From Sinonovacula constricta (Eukaryota > Mollusca > Bivalvia > Cardiida > Solecurtidae): 64,000 nucleotides of DNA. The DNA is taken from NCBI GenBank assembly GCA_007844125.1, contig CM017573.1, positions 7,971,179 to 8,035,178 on the forward strand, given 5' to 3'. Both the position numbers and the translations under genes were made by a program. Numbering within the stretch: the stretch's first letter is position 1; each line of letters starts with the position of its first letter. Below the pieces are notes generated by a model. The model saw only the letters and a program-made list of their open reading frames with translations. It was not told the DNA's origin and did no database searches. Below, piece after piece: positions 32,304 to 42,795 of this stretch.

Positions 32304-32566
32304 GTTGTTATTATAATCATTATTAAAATCATTATTATAATTATTACATGTATTATTTTCATTATTATTATCATTATCATTATTATTAACCTTATTATTA
32401 TTATTATTATCATTATCATCATCATTATTATAATTATTATTATTATTATTATTGTTATTACTTTTATCATTATTATCATTATCATCATTTTTATTATCAT
32501 CATTATTATTATCATTATTATTATTATTATCATTATTATTATTATTATCATTGTTATTATTGTTAT
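32304..32566 (+). repeat. ATT/ATC microsatellite
   Basis: Imperfect ATT, ATC and ATTGTT run of about 260 bases, target of the SINE-A insertion that follows. Frames coding Asn or Ile runs are not genes. Confidence 0.93.
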
Positions 32567-32567
32567 G

Positions 32568-32888
32568 ACCGAACCTAGTAGCCCAATCGCTAGAGCGTCG
32601 GCTCAAGGTACGGGAGGCCCCGGGTTCGATCCCGGGCCGCGACATACCAAAGTCGTTAAAAATGGTAGTGGTATAGCTCCCTTGCTAACGCTCAAGCAAA
32701 TAAAAGGGTAGTTCCACGACTGGTTGGCCCGGTGTCAGGATAATGTGACTGGGTGTGGTATCATGTCATGTGTTCACGGCATGCTATACACAGTGAAGGC
32801 AGCACTATATCTGCTTCAAGTGGACACCGTCTCCAGAAAACTGAAATACTGTTGGTGGGACGATAAATCAAATAAATAAATAAATAAA
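32568..32888 (+). mobile_element. SINE-A copy 7, near-consensus, exact ends
   Basis: Perfect 13-bp target duplication TATTATTGTTATG (32555-32567 and 32889-32901). The head has ACCTAGTAGCCCAATCGC and a perfect B box GGGTTCGATCCC. It has one tail monomer and ends in AAATAAATAAATAAATA. One monomer with a clean duplication suggests this is the form that transposes, with longer tails arising later. Confidence 0.93.
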
Positions 32889-32901
32889 TATTATTGTTAT
32901 G

Positions 32902-33375
32902 CTTTCAATAATATTTTTTATGTTGTTAATGTTTATGTTTTTATTATGTTTATTATTCTGTTTGTAATTGTGTTTGTATATGTTCACAATTCTGTTTATT
33001 TTAATATTTTTTACTATATTATTATATTTATGATGTTAATTATTGGTTCTATTCTTATAGTATTAGTATATGTTTAACAACTGGTTTCACTAATTGAATA
33101 TTGATTTCTTTAATTGAACTTATTGTCAGTAATTAAGAGTTCTTTGATGTATGCGATCACTGTTTTAGCTAAAAGCTTAAAAATAGTAAAATAGCTAAAA
33201 AAAATTAATAATGAAGAACATAATAAAAAATCTGAAAATACATAAAGGAGGTTTCAATTAGTTTGAATAATTGTTTTCTCTCTTGCGCGCAACCAAATAA
33301 ATAATTTTTACCTGAAAATAGCCCAGGAATAGTTGTTTAATGCTGCCCTTCATTCATGCAAAAAATTGTTTAGTT
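32902..33375. other. Unassigned A+T-rich DNA
   Basis: Runs of TTTATTATG type, no gene recognised. Confidence 0.4.
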
Positions 33376-33590
33376 TTTGTTTTGAGATAAATCACAGCGG
33401 TCATTTTTTGATCAGCTTGGTGGTGGAAGACTCCAGACAAATATCTGGGTAGAAGCACCGTCGCACCAACATGGGTCAGCTGGAAGACCTTCCCACAATA
33501 AGTCCTTAGTCTCAAATGGAACTTGAACACATGCAGTGGGAGGCTATGTAGTCAAAGGAGTTACAAATCAGCAACTACCACTATGCCAAT
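33376..33590 (-). mobile_element. SINE-C copy 6, reverse
   Basis: Reverse copy running tail to head: ATCACAGCGGTCATT, CAGACAAATATCTGGG, GTCAGCTGGAAGACCTTCCC, then a head with eroded B box (in reverse TGTGTTCAAGTTCC) and ATTGGCATAGTGGTAG. Its 5' end abuts the initiator tRNA sequence, head to head. Confidence 0.82.
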
Positions 33591-33591
33591 A

Positions 33592-33663
33592 AGCAGAGTT
33601 GCGCAGTGGAAGCGTGCTGGGCCCATAACCCAGAGGTGCGAGGATCGAAACCTCGCTCTGCTA
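33592..33663 (+). tRNA. Initiator tRNA-Met (CAT), possibly a retroposed copy
   Basis: 72 bases fold as a cloverleaf: acceptor AGCAGAG with CTCTGCT and discriminator A; anticodon stem GGG/CCC around CCATAA with anticodon CAT at 33624-33626; T arm CGAG/CTCG around ATCGAAA. The A1:T72 pair, the GGG:CCC anticodon stem and A in place of T at the start of the T loop mark a eukaryotic initiator tRNA that reads AUG at translation start. Odd points: the next three bases are CCA (33664-33666), normally added after transcription, and no run of four T lies within the following 200 bases or more, so Pol III termination would be poor. It may be a working gene with chance CCA or a copy made from mature tRNA. 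Confidence 0.85.
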
Positions 33664-33884
33664 CCACTTGTTAACACCAACACCAGGTATTATACGCCAA
33701 CACCACTGGATAATTTACACTTTATTATCACTCCACAATATGATTCACACAGATAAAATACTCATAACGTTGCTAAGCAAGTACATGACGTCATGACGAC
33801 TTGATGTCACAATGATGTCAATTAATATTGTTTCTAAATGAAGAGTATTCTAACATAAACCAGAGTTGTAGAACATGACTTTAA

Positions 33885-34500
33885 CGCATGCACCCCCATA
33901 TGAAAAGTAAAGTGTAACACCCCAACCATGCTGCAGTTAGCTATTTTTAAACTTAGCAAATCCGATGACAACTTACTTTTGAGATAACGTTACATGATCA
34001 ACTCTGACGCTGATATCTTTTTTGGGCCAAAATCCCCGTCGCGCTTATTTATAGATTTGGAAATAACGGACATCTGAAGCGATATATTTCATAATTTATA
34101 CTGTCTAACAATTGGGGTAATGTTATGAACAGTCTTTTCTTAAAGTCATGTACCAACAATTACTAGTTTTAAAATATTCAACATTATGATGAACAGTATT
34201 TCTGATTACTGCTATCGGTAAACATCCTTGTCACATGATTCTCCAGTGGTATTCAGCAAATGTGATAACAGTAGACTCCGCGCTTCAGCGCGTCGTCAAT
34301 GATGAACCGTATTTTTGATTACTGCTTAGATCGTATCTGTAAACATCCTGGTCACATGACTCTCCAGTGGTAATCAGCAAACGTGATCACAGTAGACTCC
34401 GCGCTTCAGCGCATCATCAATAAGTTTATTCAGCAATAATGCACACAATTCCCCAGAACACCAGCAAGATGTTGTTGCAAACTGTTAGATGTCACCTTTA
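33885..34500 (-). mobile_element. Diverged MITE E-like element with internal duplication
   Basis: In the reverse sense it shares CAGTTAGCTATTTTTAAAC and the right end (CAAACTGTTAGATGTCACCT, then TTAA) with MITE E. The left terminus is not identifiable. A segment of about 113 bp is repeated at 34188 and 34301 (GATTACTGCT, TAAACATCC, CACATGA, GTAGACTCCGCGCTTCAGCG). Confidence 0.55.
34188..34424 (+). repeat. 113-121-bp direct duplication
   Basis: Two copies with TTGTCACATGATTCTCCAGT / CTGGTCACATGACTCTCCAG, and a GC-rich CCGCGCTTCAGCGCGTCGTC / CCGCGCTTCAGCGCATCATC. The second has an 8-base insert. Confidence 0.85.
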
Positions 34501-34650
34501 ATGTAATTTAACAACAGATGTAGGAGTGTGATGACTGGACGAGATATATTCAGAATAAAGATATTTCAGGCAATTGTATGTGTTTAATTTGTGAACATTG
34601 TTGCATCATACATGACCATGAAGATGCTTAATTTCGATTACATAATAACA

Positions 34651-34905
34651 GGGGCGCCAGTGGCGTAGTGGTAGAGTAGCTGATTTGTAACTCCTCTGAC
34701 TGCTTAGCCTCCGACCACATGGGTTTGAGTCCCATTTGGGGCGAAGGACAATGTGGAAAGGTCTTCCGGCTGACCTGCGTTGCGTCGGTGGTTCTACCCA
34801 GGCATTTGTCTGGGGTCTTCCTCCAACAAAATAGCTGGATGTCGTTATAATGATCTGCTTGAATGAACTGGTTGCTGCGATGTATCTAAAAAAAAAGAAT
34901 TAAAA
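34651..34905 (+). mobile_element. SINE-C copy 7
   Basis: Head GGGGCGCCAGTGGCGTAGTG, B box GGGTTTGAGTCCC, GGTCTTCCGGCTGACCTGCG, CCCAGGCATTTGTCTGGGG and AATAGCTGGATGTCG. It ends in ATGTATCTAAAAAAAAAG. Full length. Confidence 0.87.
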
Positions 34906-35989
34906 TAAAAAATAAAAAATAAATTGATTGCATTTTTGATGATTGATAAAAAAAATACAATAATTTAATCTGCATTTCAAGCTAATTTTAAAACTGCATT
35001 TCATTCCCTTTAACAATTTACCTCAATTACTGAAGAAGTAATTCTGTTACAGACAAATTTGTATGTACGTTTCTCCATGCTTTAAATTAACCAAAAAAAA
35101 AAAAGAAAAGCACTTTTAAGAACATTTTACATTCAGTAGATGGAAAATGATGACAAATTGACATCACCTTGCAATTAAAAAATTGTGTTTAATGTTTTCC
35201 TCTTGTTAAAGACTGGACTTTAATTCCCACCATCTGTCTAAATTGCACTTACAGGTACTATCATCAGTGGGTTGGTTTGTCTTCAACATACTAGGTCAGT
35301 CAGATAAATTAACTTTACAATCAATTATTGTCATTTTTTCATGGCATCCCCTTGAGAGAAGAGAGATGTTTTAAAACCCTTTTCATTTCCTGAAGGTACT
35401 TTTAAATTCATTTCCGTGGCAACCATCAGATCTTTTGAAGGTCCTTTACCTGTTTTGTTTTTAATTTTTGAGATAAGTACACAGTCTTTGACGAAATCTG
35501 GTTGACCGTGGCTCAAGTCTACCAAAATCTCTGTCAGGCCAGTAAATTAAACAAGTTAAATTGACCAACGGTTCACCAGAATTTTCAGCCACATTTTTTC
35601 ATTATTCTGAAAACATGTATACTAAACTAAACCAAACAACGCTTTATAACCTTTTACAGAACCCAACCACTCATAACACCTTGGTTAGCTAACCAACCTG
35701 TTACAGAGATTGCCGATATGTTCAGATGTCTTAGCGTGCTTCGCTTTTTAAATAACAGAACAAAAGCATAATTGGCAACACTAGTTCTTTCTTATGTCGA
35801 GATGCCAAAAATCGTACAAGTCCAGTAAATTTTGGTCCAGACCAGTAGATATTGTAAGCTTGGTGGACTGAAGGTCTTGTGTTTGTAAATTTCTTTCATC
35901 AAGATTGCATACATGTAGCAGCGACAAAAACATAAAAAACTGTCAACGATACTTCGAACTTGGAATATCTGTTCACGGTCAAAGCAGAA
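34906..35989. other. Mostly unassigned DNA with one odd reverse open frame
   Basis: A minus-strand frame at about 35331-35540 (no ATG at its start) has a mixed, non-repetitive composition with KIKNKTGKG and NLKVPSGNEKG. It is not a family I recognise, and flanking splice sites are not convincing. The rest shows nothing. Confidence 0.3.
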
Positions 35990-36291
35990 CACCAGACCTG
36001 GTGGCGCAATCAGTAGAGTGTCGGCTCCAGGTACGAATTCGATCCCTGGCCGCGACATACTAGATTCTTTCAAAATGGTAGTGTTGTAGCTCCCTTGCTA
36101 ACGCTCAAGCAAATATTATGGTTCTTCCACGACTGGTTAGCTTGGTGTCATGATAATGTGACTGACTGGGTGTGGTATCATGGCATGCTATACACAGTGA
36201 AGGCAGCACTATATCTGCTTCAAGTGGACACCATCTCCAGATACCTGAAATACTGTTGGTGGGACGATAAACTCAATAAACAAAACAAAAA
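35990..36291 (+). mobile_element. SINE-A copy 8, single tail unit
   Basis: Head AGACCTGGTGGCGCAATCAG. The segment before the B box has lost GGGAGGCCCCGG, leaving GGTACGAATTCGATCCC. A one-monomer tail ends AAACTCAATAAACAAAAC. Confidence 0.87.
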
Positions 36292-36345
36292 AATGGCCAT
36301 TATATAGAAGCATTCAAACATTGTTGGTAAAGGATAAACTCACAA

Positions 36346-36408
36346 AATTGTCTGGGTAGAACCACCGATGAATCACAAATCATCTGGAAGGCTTCCTCAC
36401 ATTAACAT
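36346..36408 (-). mobile_element. SINE-C scrap
   Basis: TGTCTGGGTAGAACCACCG, then ATCATCTGGAAGGCTTCC and TCACATTAA, reverse SINE-C body only. Confidence 0.5.
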
Positions 36409-36777
36409 TCATAGCAAATGTATAGCCTTTTAAAAATTCACTTGATTTTGTTGATTTTCTTTGAAACAGTTTTAAATATTTTTCACACACATGCATTATT
36501 GGCATATAATTATATAGCCTAGATTAATCTAGTCTACAAATAAACCCTAAGTTGTGTTGATGCAGCTGAAGATAAAAGGAATAACTGTGAATGCTTCACA
36601 AAGGTGTAAAATGGCATATGTATGAGCTAATGTTACAAAGGCGTAAAATGGCATATGTATGAGCTAATGGGTCAAAATATTTTTTTTGATTGAAACCCTT
36701 CAACATTGGATAGGAAACTATGAAAAGGTCTTATAAGAATTACCACAGATATTTAAATTTGAACTACCACTAGACAT
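36409..36777. other. Unassigned DNA
   Basis: Contains a small duplication (AAAGGTGTAAAATGGCATAT and AAAGGCGTAAAATGGCATAT). Nothing else. Confidence 0.4.
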
Positions 36778-36789
36778 AGGCAAACAGGG

Positions 36790-36957
36790 CTTCCCTCATA
36801 ACGCTCGGTGCTAAAGGAACAGCATTACCCCTCATCGGTGTCAGTATAATGGATCGGCTGGGTTCAGTCCCTGGGCACCTTATAAGTGCCCCTGTGCTAT
36901 AATGATAGAAATATCGCTGCACAGTATCGGCAAAAATGCCGGCTAATCCCATCCCAA
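36790..36957 (+). mobile_element. SINE-B copy 4, 5'-truncated
   Basis: Only the 3' half (CTTCCCTCATAACGCTCGG to CTAATCCCATCCCA), flanked by a perfect 12-bp duplication AGGCAAACAGGG (36778-36789 and 36958-36969). The truncation was therefore present at insertion, as in LINE-driven integration. Confidence 0.9.
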
Positions 36958-36969
36958 AGGCAAACAGGG

Positions 36970-37235
36970 TAAATGTAAAAACAACAGAGGGGATAAAAAA
37001 CAACAGCATCTATATTTGTTAATGGCCTATACAAAGTTATCATTTATTTGATAAGAAAATACATGTATATACAATTAAGGTCTTTGAAATATTGTTAACG
37101 ACTTGTCTGCATGTAGTTTTTATCCCGGTCATGGGACTCCCATGGGAAAGGATTGTCCCAAGGCTAGGATCTACTCCCGTTTTCCCATGGGATTTGACCA
37201 ATTTAAGCTAGGCATGTTCAAAGTAATCATTATTT
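36970..37235. other. Unassigned DNA
   Basis: Has a partly repeated CATGGGACTCCCATGGG near 37130; no gene recognised. Confidence 0.4.
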
Positions 37236-38765
37236 CGACCTTTGCTGCTTTCCAAGGGTAAGAGATTACACATTGATTCTAAGGCAAACTAAACATTTTA
37301 CTGGAAACTTTGATACAAACAGTGCTACTGCAGAGACACAGAGATTGGTTAAGATTTCACAGAGCTGGAGCTACACTGTTCGTCTTTTGTGACAAACACA
37401 GAGAGAGGGAGAGAGAGGGATGGATTGAATAGACAGACACAGAGAGAGGGATAGAGAGAGAGTGGGAAAGAGAGGGATGGATTGAATAGACAGACACACA
37501 GCGAGGGAAAGAGAGAGAGAGAGAGAGAGTGGGAAAGAGAGGGGTGGATTGAATAGACAGACACAAAGAGAGGGAAAGAGAGAGAGAGAGTGGGAAAGAG
37601 AGGGGTGGATTGAATAGACAGACACAAAGAGAGGGAAAGAGAGAGAGAGTGGGAAAGAGAGGGGTAGATTGAATAGACAGACACAAAGAGAGGGAAAGAG
37701 AGAGAGAGAGTGGGAGAGAGAGGAATGGATTGAATAGAAAGACACACAGAGAGGGAAAGAGAGAGAGTGGGAAAGAGAGGGATGGACTGAATAGACAGAC
37801 AAAGAGAGAGGGAAAGAGAGAGAGAGAGAGTGGGAGAGAGAGGGATGGATTGAATAGACAGACACACAGAGAGGGAAAGAGAGAAAGTTTGAGAGAGAGG
37901 GATGGACTGAATAGACAGACAGAGAGAGAGGGAAAGAGAAGGAGAAAGGCACGGGTTAAGACACAGACATAGGGAGGGAGAGAAGAGGTATGGCATGGGA
38001 TGAATGGACAGACACATAAGAGGAAGAGAGAGTGAGAAAAACAGAGAAAATCAATTCAAACTTCACAGAGCTGTCTGATCAGGATCAACACTGTTTTATC
38101 ATTTTTTCGACCTTTGCTGCTTTCCAAGGGTAAGAGATTACACATTGATTCTAAGGCAAACTAAACATTTTACTGGAAACTTTGATACAGACAGTGCTAC
38201 TGCATAGACACAGAGAGTAAACTGGTAAAGATTTCACAGAGATGGAGCTACACTGTTCGTCTTTTGTGAGGATGGGAAGAATAGAGAGACACATAGTGAA
38301 AAACAACAGAGTGAGAGAGGAAGAGAGACAGGGAGGGTGGAATGGATGGAGGGGATGAGAGGAAGAGACAGACTCATAGATAAACACAGAGAGAGGGAGA
38401 GACAGAGAGAGAGAGAGAGAGAGAGAAAGATGGGATGGGATGAATGGACAGACATAGAGAGGGGGAGAGAGAGAAAAAGAGGGATGGGATAAATGGATAG
38501 ACACAAAGAGAGGGAGAGAAAGGGATGGGATGAATGGATATACACAGACAGGAAGGGAGAGAAAAAGGGATGGGATGGGATGGATGGACATAGAGTGAGG
38601 GACATAGAGAGAGGCATGGGTTGAATGGACAGACACAAAGAGAGGGAAAGAGCGAGAGAGGGATGGGATTAATGGATATACATAGAGAGAGGGAGGGAGA
38701 AAAGAGGGATGGCATGGGATGGGATGAATAGACAGACACATAGCAGGAAGAGAGAGTGAGAAACA
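37236..38765 (+). repeat. Duplicated block: unique lead plus GA-rich array
   Basis: A lead of about 150 bases (CGACCTTTGCTGCTTTCCAA through GCTACACTGTTCGTCTTTTG) occurs at 37236 and again at 38108, 872 bases later. Each copy is followed by a purine-rich array (about 37391-37975 and 38278-38765) with GGATGGATTGAATAGACAGA or GGATGGGATGAATGGACAGA and AGAGAGAGGGAAAGAGAG. The first array has units of 55-65 bases. The 222- and 196-codon reverse frames (Ser/Leu/Pro-rich) are products of the array. Confidence 0.88.
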
Positions 38766-40468
38766 GTTCTATGACTTGTTGGCATGGTGTCAGGATAATG
38801 GGACTGGGTGTGGTATCATGCCAGGTGTTCACAGCATGCTATACACAGTGAAGGCAGCACTATAACTGCTTCAAGTGGAAACAGTCTCCAAATAACTGAA
38901 ATACTGTTAGTGGGACGATAAACCCAATAAACAAACAATGAAACATACTATACACAATGAAGGCAGCACTATATCTGCTTCAAGTGGACACCGTCTCCAG
39001 ATAACTGAAATACTGTTGGTGGGACGATAAACCCAATAAACAAACATGCTGTAGACAGTGAAAGCAGCACTATAACTGCTTCAAGTGGACACAGTCCCGA
39101 ATAACCGAAATACTGTTGGTGGGACAATAAACCCAATAAACAAACATGTTATACACAGCTAAGGCAGCACTTTAATTGCTTCAAGTGGACACTGTCCCCA
39201 GATAACCGAAATCCTACTGGTGAGATGATAACCCAATAAACAAACATGCTATACACAGTGAAGGCAGCACTTTAATTGCTTCAAGTGGACACAGTCTCCA
39301 GATAACCGAAATCCTTTTGGTGAGATGATAAACCCAATAAATAAACATGCTATACACAGTGAAGGCAACACTATAACTGCTTCAAGTGGATACTGACTCC
39401 AGGTAACTGAAATACTGTTGGTGGGACGATAAACCCAATAAACAAACATACTATACACAATGAAGGCAGCACTATATCTGCTTCAAGTGGACACCGTCTC
39501 CAGATAACTGAAATACTGTTGGTGGGACGATAAACCCAATAAAAAAACATGCTATAGACAGTGAAGGCAGCACTATAACTGATTCAAGTGGACACAGTCT
39601 CCAAATAACTGAAATACTGTTAGTGGGACGATAAACCCAATAAACAAACAATGAAACATACTATACACAATGAAGGCAGCACTATATCTGCTTCAAGTGG
39701 ACACCGTCTCCAGATAACTGAAATACTGTTGGTGGGACAATAAACCCAATAAACAAACATGTTATACACAGCTAAGGCAGCACTTTAATTGCTTCAAGTG
39801 GACACTGTCTCCAGATAACAGAAATCCTACTGGTGAGAGGATAAACCCAATAAACAAACATGCTATACACAGTGAAAGCAGCGCTTTATCTGCTTCAAGT
39901 GTACACAGTCTCCAGATAACTGAAATACTGTTGGTGGGACAATAAACCCAATAAACAAACATGCTATACACAGTGAAGGCAGCACTATAACTGCTTCAAG
40001 TGGACACAGTCTCCAAATAACTGAAATACGGTTTGTGGGACGATAAAACCAATAAACAAACATGCTATACACAGTGAAAGCAGCACTATATCTGCTTCAA
40101 GTGTACACAGTGTCCAGATAACCGAAATACTGTTGGTGGGACGATAAACCCAATAAACAAACGTGCTAGTACACAGTGGAGGCAGCACTATAACTGCTTC
40201 AAGTGGACACAGTCTCCAAATAACTGAAATACTGTTGGTTTGGTGGGATGATAAAACCAATAAATAAACATTCTATACACATTGAAGGCAGCACTATAAC
40301 TGCTTCAAGTGGACACAGTCTCCAAATAACCAAAATACTGCTGGTGGGACGATAAACCCAATAAACAAACATTCTATACACAGTGGAAGCAGCACTTCAA
40401 TTGCTTCAAGTGGACACTGTCCCCAGATAACCACAATCCTACTGGTAAGATGATAAACCCAATAAACA
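38766..40468 (+). repeat. SINE-A tail array, about sixteen 101-bp units
   Basis: A SINE-A lacking its head (TGACTTGTTGGCATGGTGTC onward) is followed by about 1.6 kb of tail monomers. Two unit types alternate, one with CACTATATCTGCTTCAAGTG and ACACCGTCTCC, the other with CACTATAACTGCTTCAAGTG and ACACAGTCTCC. The junction phrase AACAATGAAACATACTATAC occurs at 38934 and 39647, so a seven-unit block of about 713 bp has been duplicated. Minus-strand frames of about 69 codons are repeat translations. Confidence 0.92.
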
Positions 40469-40559
40469 AATGTTATGTTACCTTTGCGTGGAATGTTTAG
40501 GAAATACGTAAGAATTTCCGGAGGCAGAGATAACAAAGTTTCACTGTTATCAGCAGATG

Positions 40560-40951
40560 GTTCTGTGTCAGATAATGGAAACAAATAATGGTCATTACTT
40601 TTTTATGCTTTGTTTCAAATCTGTTTGCATTAATTGTATTATTAAGGTATTTTTATTCCATATTAACTGCAAAGATATTATTTTAAAAAAGTACATTGCT
40701 TTGTGTTGCTTGTCATGACTTGGTCATTAGTACTTTTTTGTCAAAAATGTCAAAACTTTGACATTTTTGACAAAAGAATAAATATTTAGTCAAAGAACAC
40801 ATGGTAGCTAATATAAAATATATTTTTATTATAATTTATATTTTTTATTAAATATGAAATAAATACAACCAAATTTATGCAAACAGATTTGAAACTAAGC
40901 ACAAAAAGGTGATGGCCCTTATTTTTTTCCAGTTATCTAAAATAGGAGCCA
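40560..40951. mobile_element. 390-bp foldback element L
   Basis: The whole interval is an imperfect palindrome centred at 40755/40756. The centre has 19-bp perfect arms (40736-40754 with 40757-40775; GTCAAAAATGTCAAA). The outer arms also pair: GATAATGGAAACAAATAATG with CATTATTTTTTTCCAGTTATC-type sequence, and TTTCAAATCTGTTTGCAT with ATGCAAACAGATTTGAAA. Non-coding. A full-length inverted repeat of this form is typical of foldback DNA elements or MITEs. Confidence 0.85.
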
Positions 40952-41689
40952 TATATGCTCAGGGGGTTAAAAAGTAATTTTTCATTTTTTTTTGTCTTTT
41001 GATGTTTCCTAATACCAGAGACAATATTGTGTTGCTATAAACTGTGATGCCATTGTAACATGCAATCAAGGTGGATCGACAAGGAAAGCCACAAGGGAAG
41101 GTTTGTGCATTGGGTCACTGAATTGATTTTCTTCACATTATCTTAAATTACCTTTTATCTTCTTTCCACGAGAAATTACACGCTGAAATTAACTGGGAAT
41201 TGTGTTTCAATGAGCAGTGGTTTCAGTAGACGAAGCGGATGTTGTATTCTTGTTGTGATCTTGCATAAAAGAAGATGAAACTCGTTTTGTTTTCCAAGAA
41301 TCGACTGTATTTTACACAAGGTAGCCCTCGATGCTAGAGACATGCACGTGTAAACCAGTGTGCCACAGTAGTTAGTGAAAAAAGAAAAGTGAAAAAAAAA
41401 AGAAATGTGAAAAAATAAAATAAATATTGTCTCCATAAATTGTTGTCTCTTAACTTTTAAACTTGTTTTATTGAGAAAACTCCCTATCGGAATAATATTT
41501 ACGGAGAATAAATTGTTGTCTGCTAATGCTAAAAGTGTGTTGATTTATAAAGCAAATCTTCTGGAAGTCCTTGGCTGAAGGTCATTTAAAATATTTGTCT
41601 TTTTTTTTCTTTTTTCCCTACAGTGATGTTAGAGGTACCTGGGTAATTATTTGGTGAAATTTGCATTTTTTAAATTTATAAATTTAACA
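40952..41689. other. Unassigned DNA
   Basis: A splice-acceptor-like CTTTTTTCCCTACAG at 41611-41625 was examined; the downstream phrase gives no recognisable peptide. An 86-codon reverse frame (41176-41436) is unsupported. Confidence 0.35.
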
Positions 41690-41813
41690 GATGTGTGGGT
41701 AGAAACACTGGCACACCACATCTCAGCTGGAAGACTTTGTCCACATTAAGTCTATTTATAAATACTCTTCGTTCTTAATCATCTTTTGATATCTCACATC
41801 ACTAATTATGGTC

Positions 41814-42063
41814 CGCGACATACCAAAGTCGTTAAAAATGGTAGTGGTATAGCTCCCTTGCTAACGCTCAAGCAAATATAAGGGTAGTTCCACGACTGGT
41901 TGGCCCGGTGTCAGGATAATGTGACTGCGTAAGGTATCATGTCAGGTGTTCACGGCATGCTATACACAGTGAAGGCAGCACTATATCTGCTTCAAGTGGA
42001 CACCGTCTCCAGATAACTGAAATACTGTTGGTGGGACGATAAACCCAATAAACAAATAAACAA
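41814..42063 (+). mobile_element. SINE-A copy 10, 5'-truncated, exact ends
   Basis: Starts CGCGACATACCAAAGTCG, lacks the tRNA-like head, and has one tail monomer ending in AATAAACAAATAAACAA. Perfect 13-bp duplication ACTAATTATGGTC (41801-41813 and 42064-42076). Confidence 0.92.
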
Positions 42064-42472
42064 ACTAATTATGGTCAATAAAGTGGTATCCAGTTATGGT
42101 GAAGGACCCCCATACAAGAATCTTAGTAGATCCACTGGCACACCACAGGTCAGCTGGAAGACCTTCCCACATTAAGTCTATTTATAAATGCTCTTCGTTC
42201 TTAATCACGTTTTGATATCTCACATCACTAATTATGGTCAATGAAGTGGTACCCAGTTGTTATGTTGATGAAACCCCATACAAGAATCTTAGTAGATCCA
42301 CTGGCACAACACAGGTCAGCCATACTTGTGATCTTTCTCTAAAGTCAAAGTGGGAGATGTTCACTTGCAAAGTGGAAGATTTGTTATTTTCATATAAACC
42401 CCTTATTTTCCAAAAAAATTGAACCCTAAAAGTGGAAGTTTCCTTCCCAAAGTGGGAGAGTTCACATGTATG

Positions 42473-42768
42473 GTCAGCTGGAAGACCTTCCCACATTAAG
42501 TCCTTATGTAGGGTCAGCTGGAAGACCTTCCCACATTAAGTCCTAATGTAGGGTCATCTGGAATACCTTCCCACATTAGGTCCTTATGTAGGGTCATCTG
42601 GAAGACCTTCCAACATTAGGTCCTTATGTATGGTCAGCTGGAAGACCTTCCCACATTAAATCCTTATGTATGGTCAGCTGGAAGACCTTCTCACATTAAG
42701 TCCTTATGTCGGGTCATCTGGAAGACCTTCCCACATTAAGTCCTTGACTGGGACTCGAACCCACACAG
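42473..42768 (-). repeat. 40-bp array from SINE-C
   Basis: Seven units of GGTCAGCTGGAAGACCTTCC then CACATTAAGTCCTTATGTAG. The unit is the SINE-C segment between its AGGACTTAATGTGGGAAGG and CCAGCTGACC words, and SINE-C flanks remain on both sides. Confidence 0.88.
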
Positions 42769-42795
42769 TGGGAAGCTAAGCGGTCAGAAGAAGAA

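Larger units (their letters stand above)
41690..42795 (-). mobile_element. SINE-C-derived region, reverse, duplicated and expanded
   Basis: Body of a reverse SINE-C (GGGTAGAAACACTGGCACAC, CTGGAAGACTTTGTCCACAT) is duplicated as a block of about 180 bp (41740-41813 again at 42168-42240: CATTAAGTCTATTTATAAAT). It then expands into 40-bp units at 42473-42768 and ends in the SINE head (GGGACTCGAACCCACACAGT, AAGCTAAGCGGTCAGA). A SINE-A is inserted in the first block. Confidence 0.8.

Noticed and set aside
32568..32640. Functional tRNA genes in SINE heads
   Set aside because: Box A and B words are present, but acceptor and anticodon stems do not pair; these are SINE promoters.
37349..38017. 222-codon reverse frame rich in Ser, Leu and Pro
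   Set aside because: Complement of a GA-rich array with overlapping open frames in other phases; typical of low-complexity DNA.
38833..40468. Series of 60-96-codon reverse frames with FVYWVYRPTNSISVIW
   Set aside because: The same peptide recurs every 101 bases because it is the translation of the SINE-A tail unit; also seen at 4, 9, 21, 44 and 57 kb.
41611..41655. Possible exon after a strong pyrimidine tract and ACAG
   Set aside because: The following sequence offers only a few codons before weak GT sites and no recognisable peptide.
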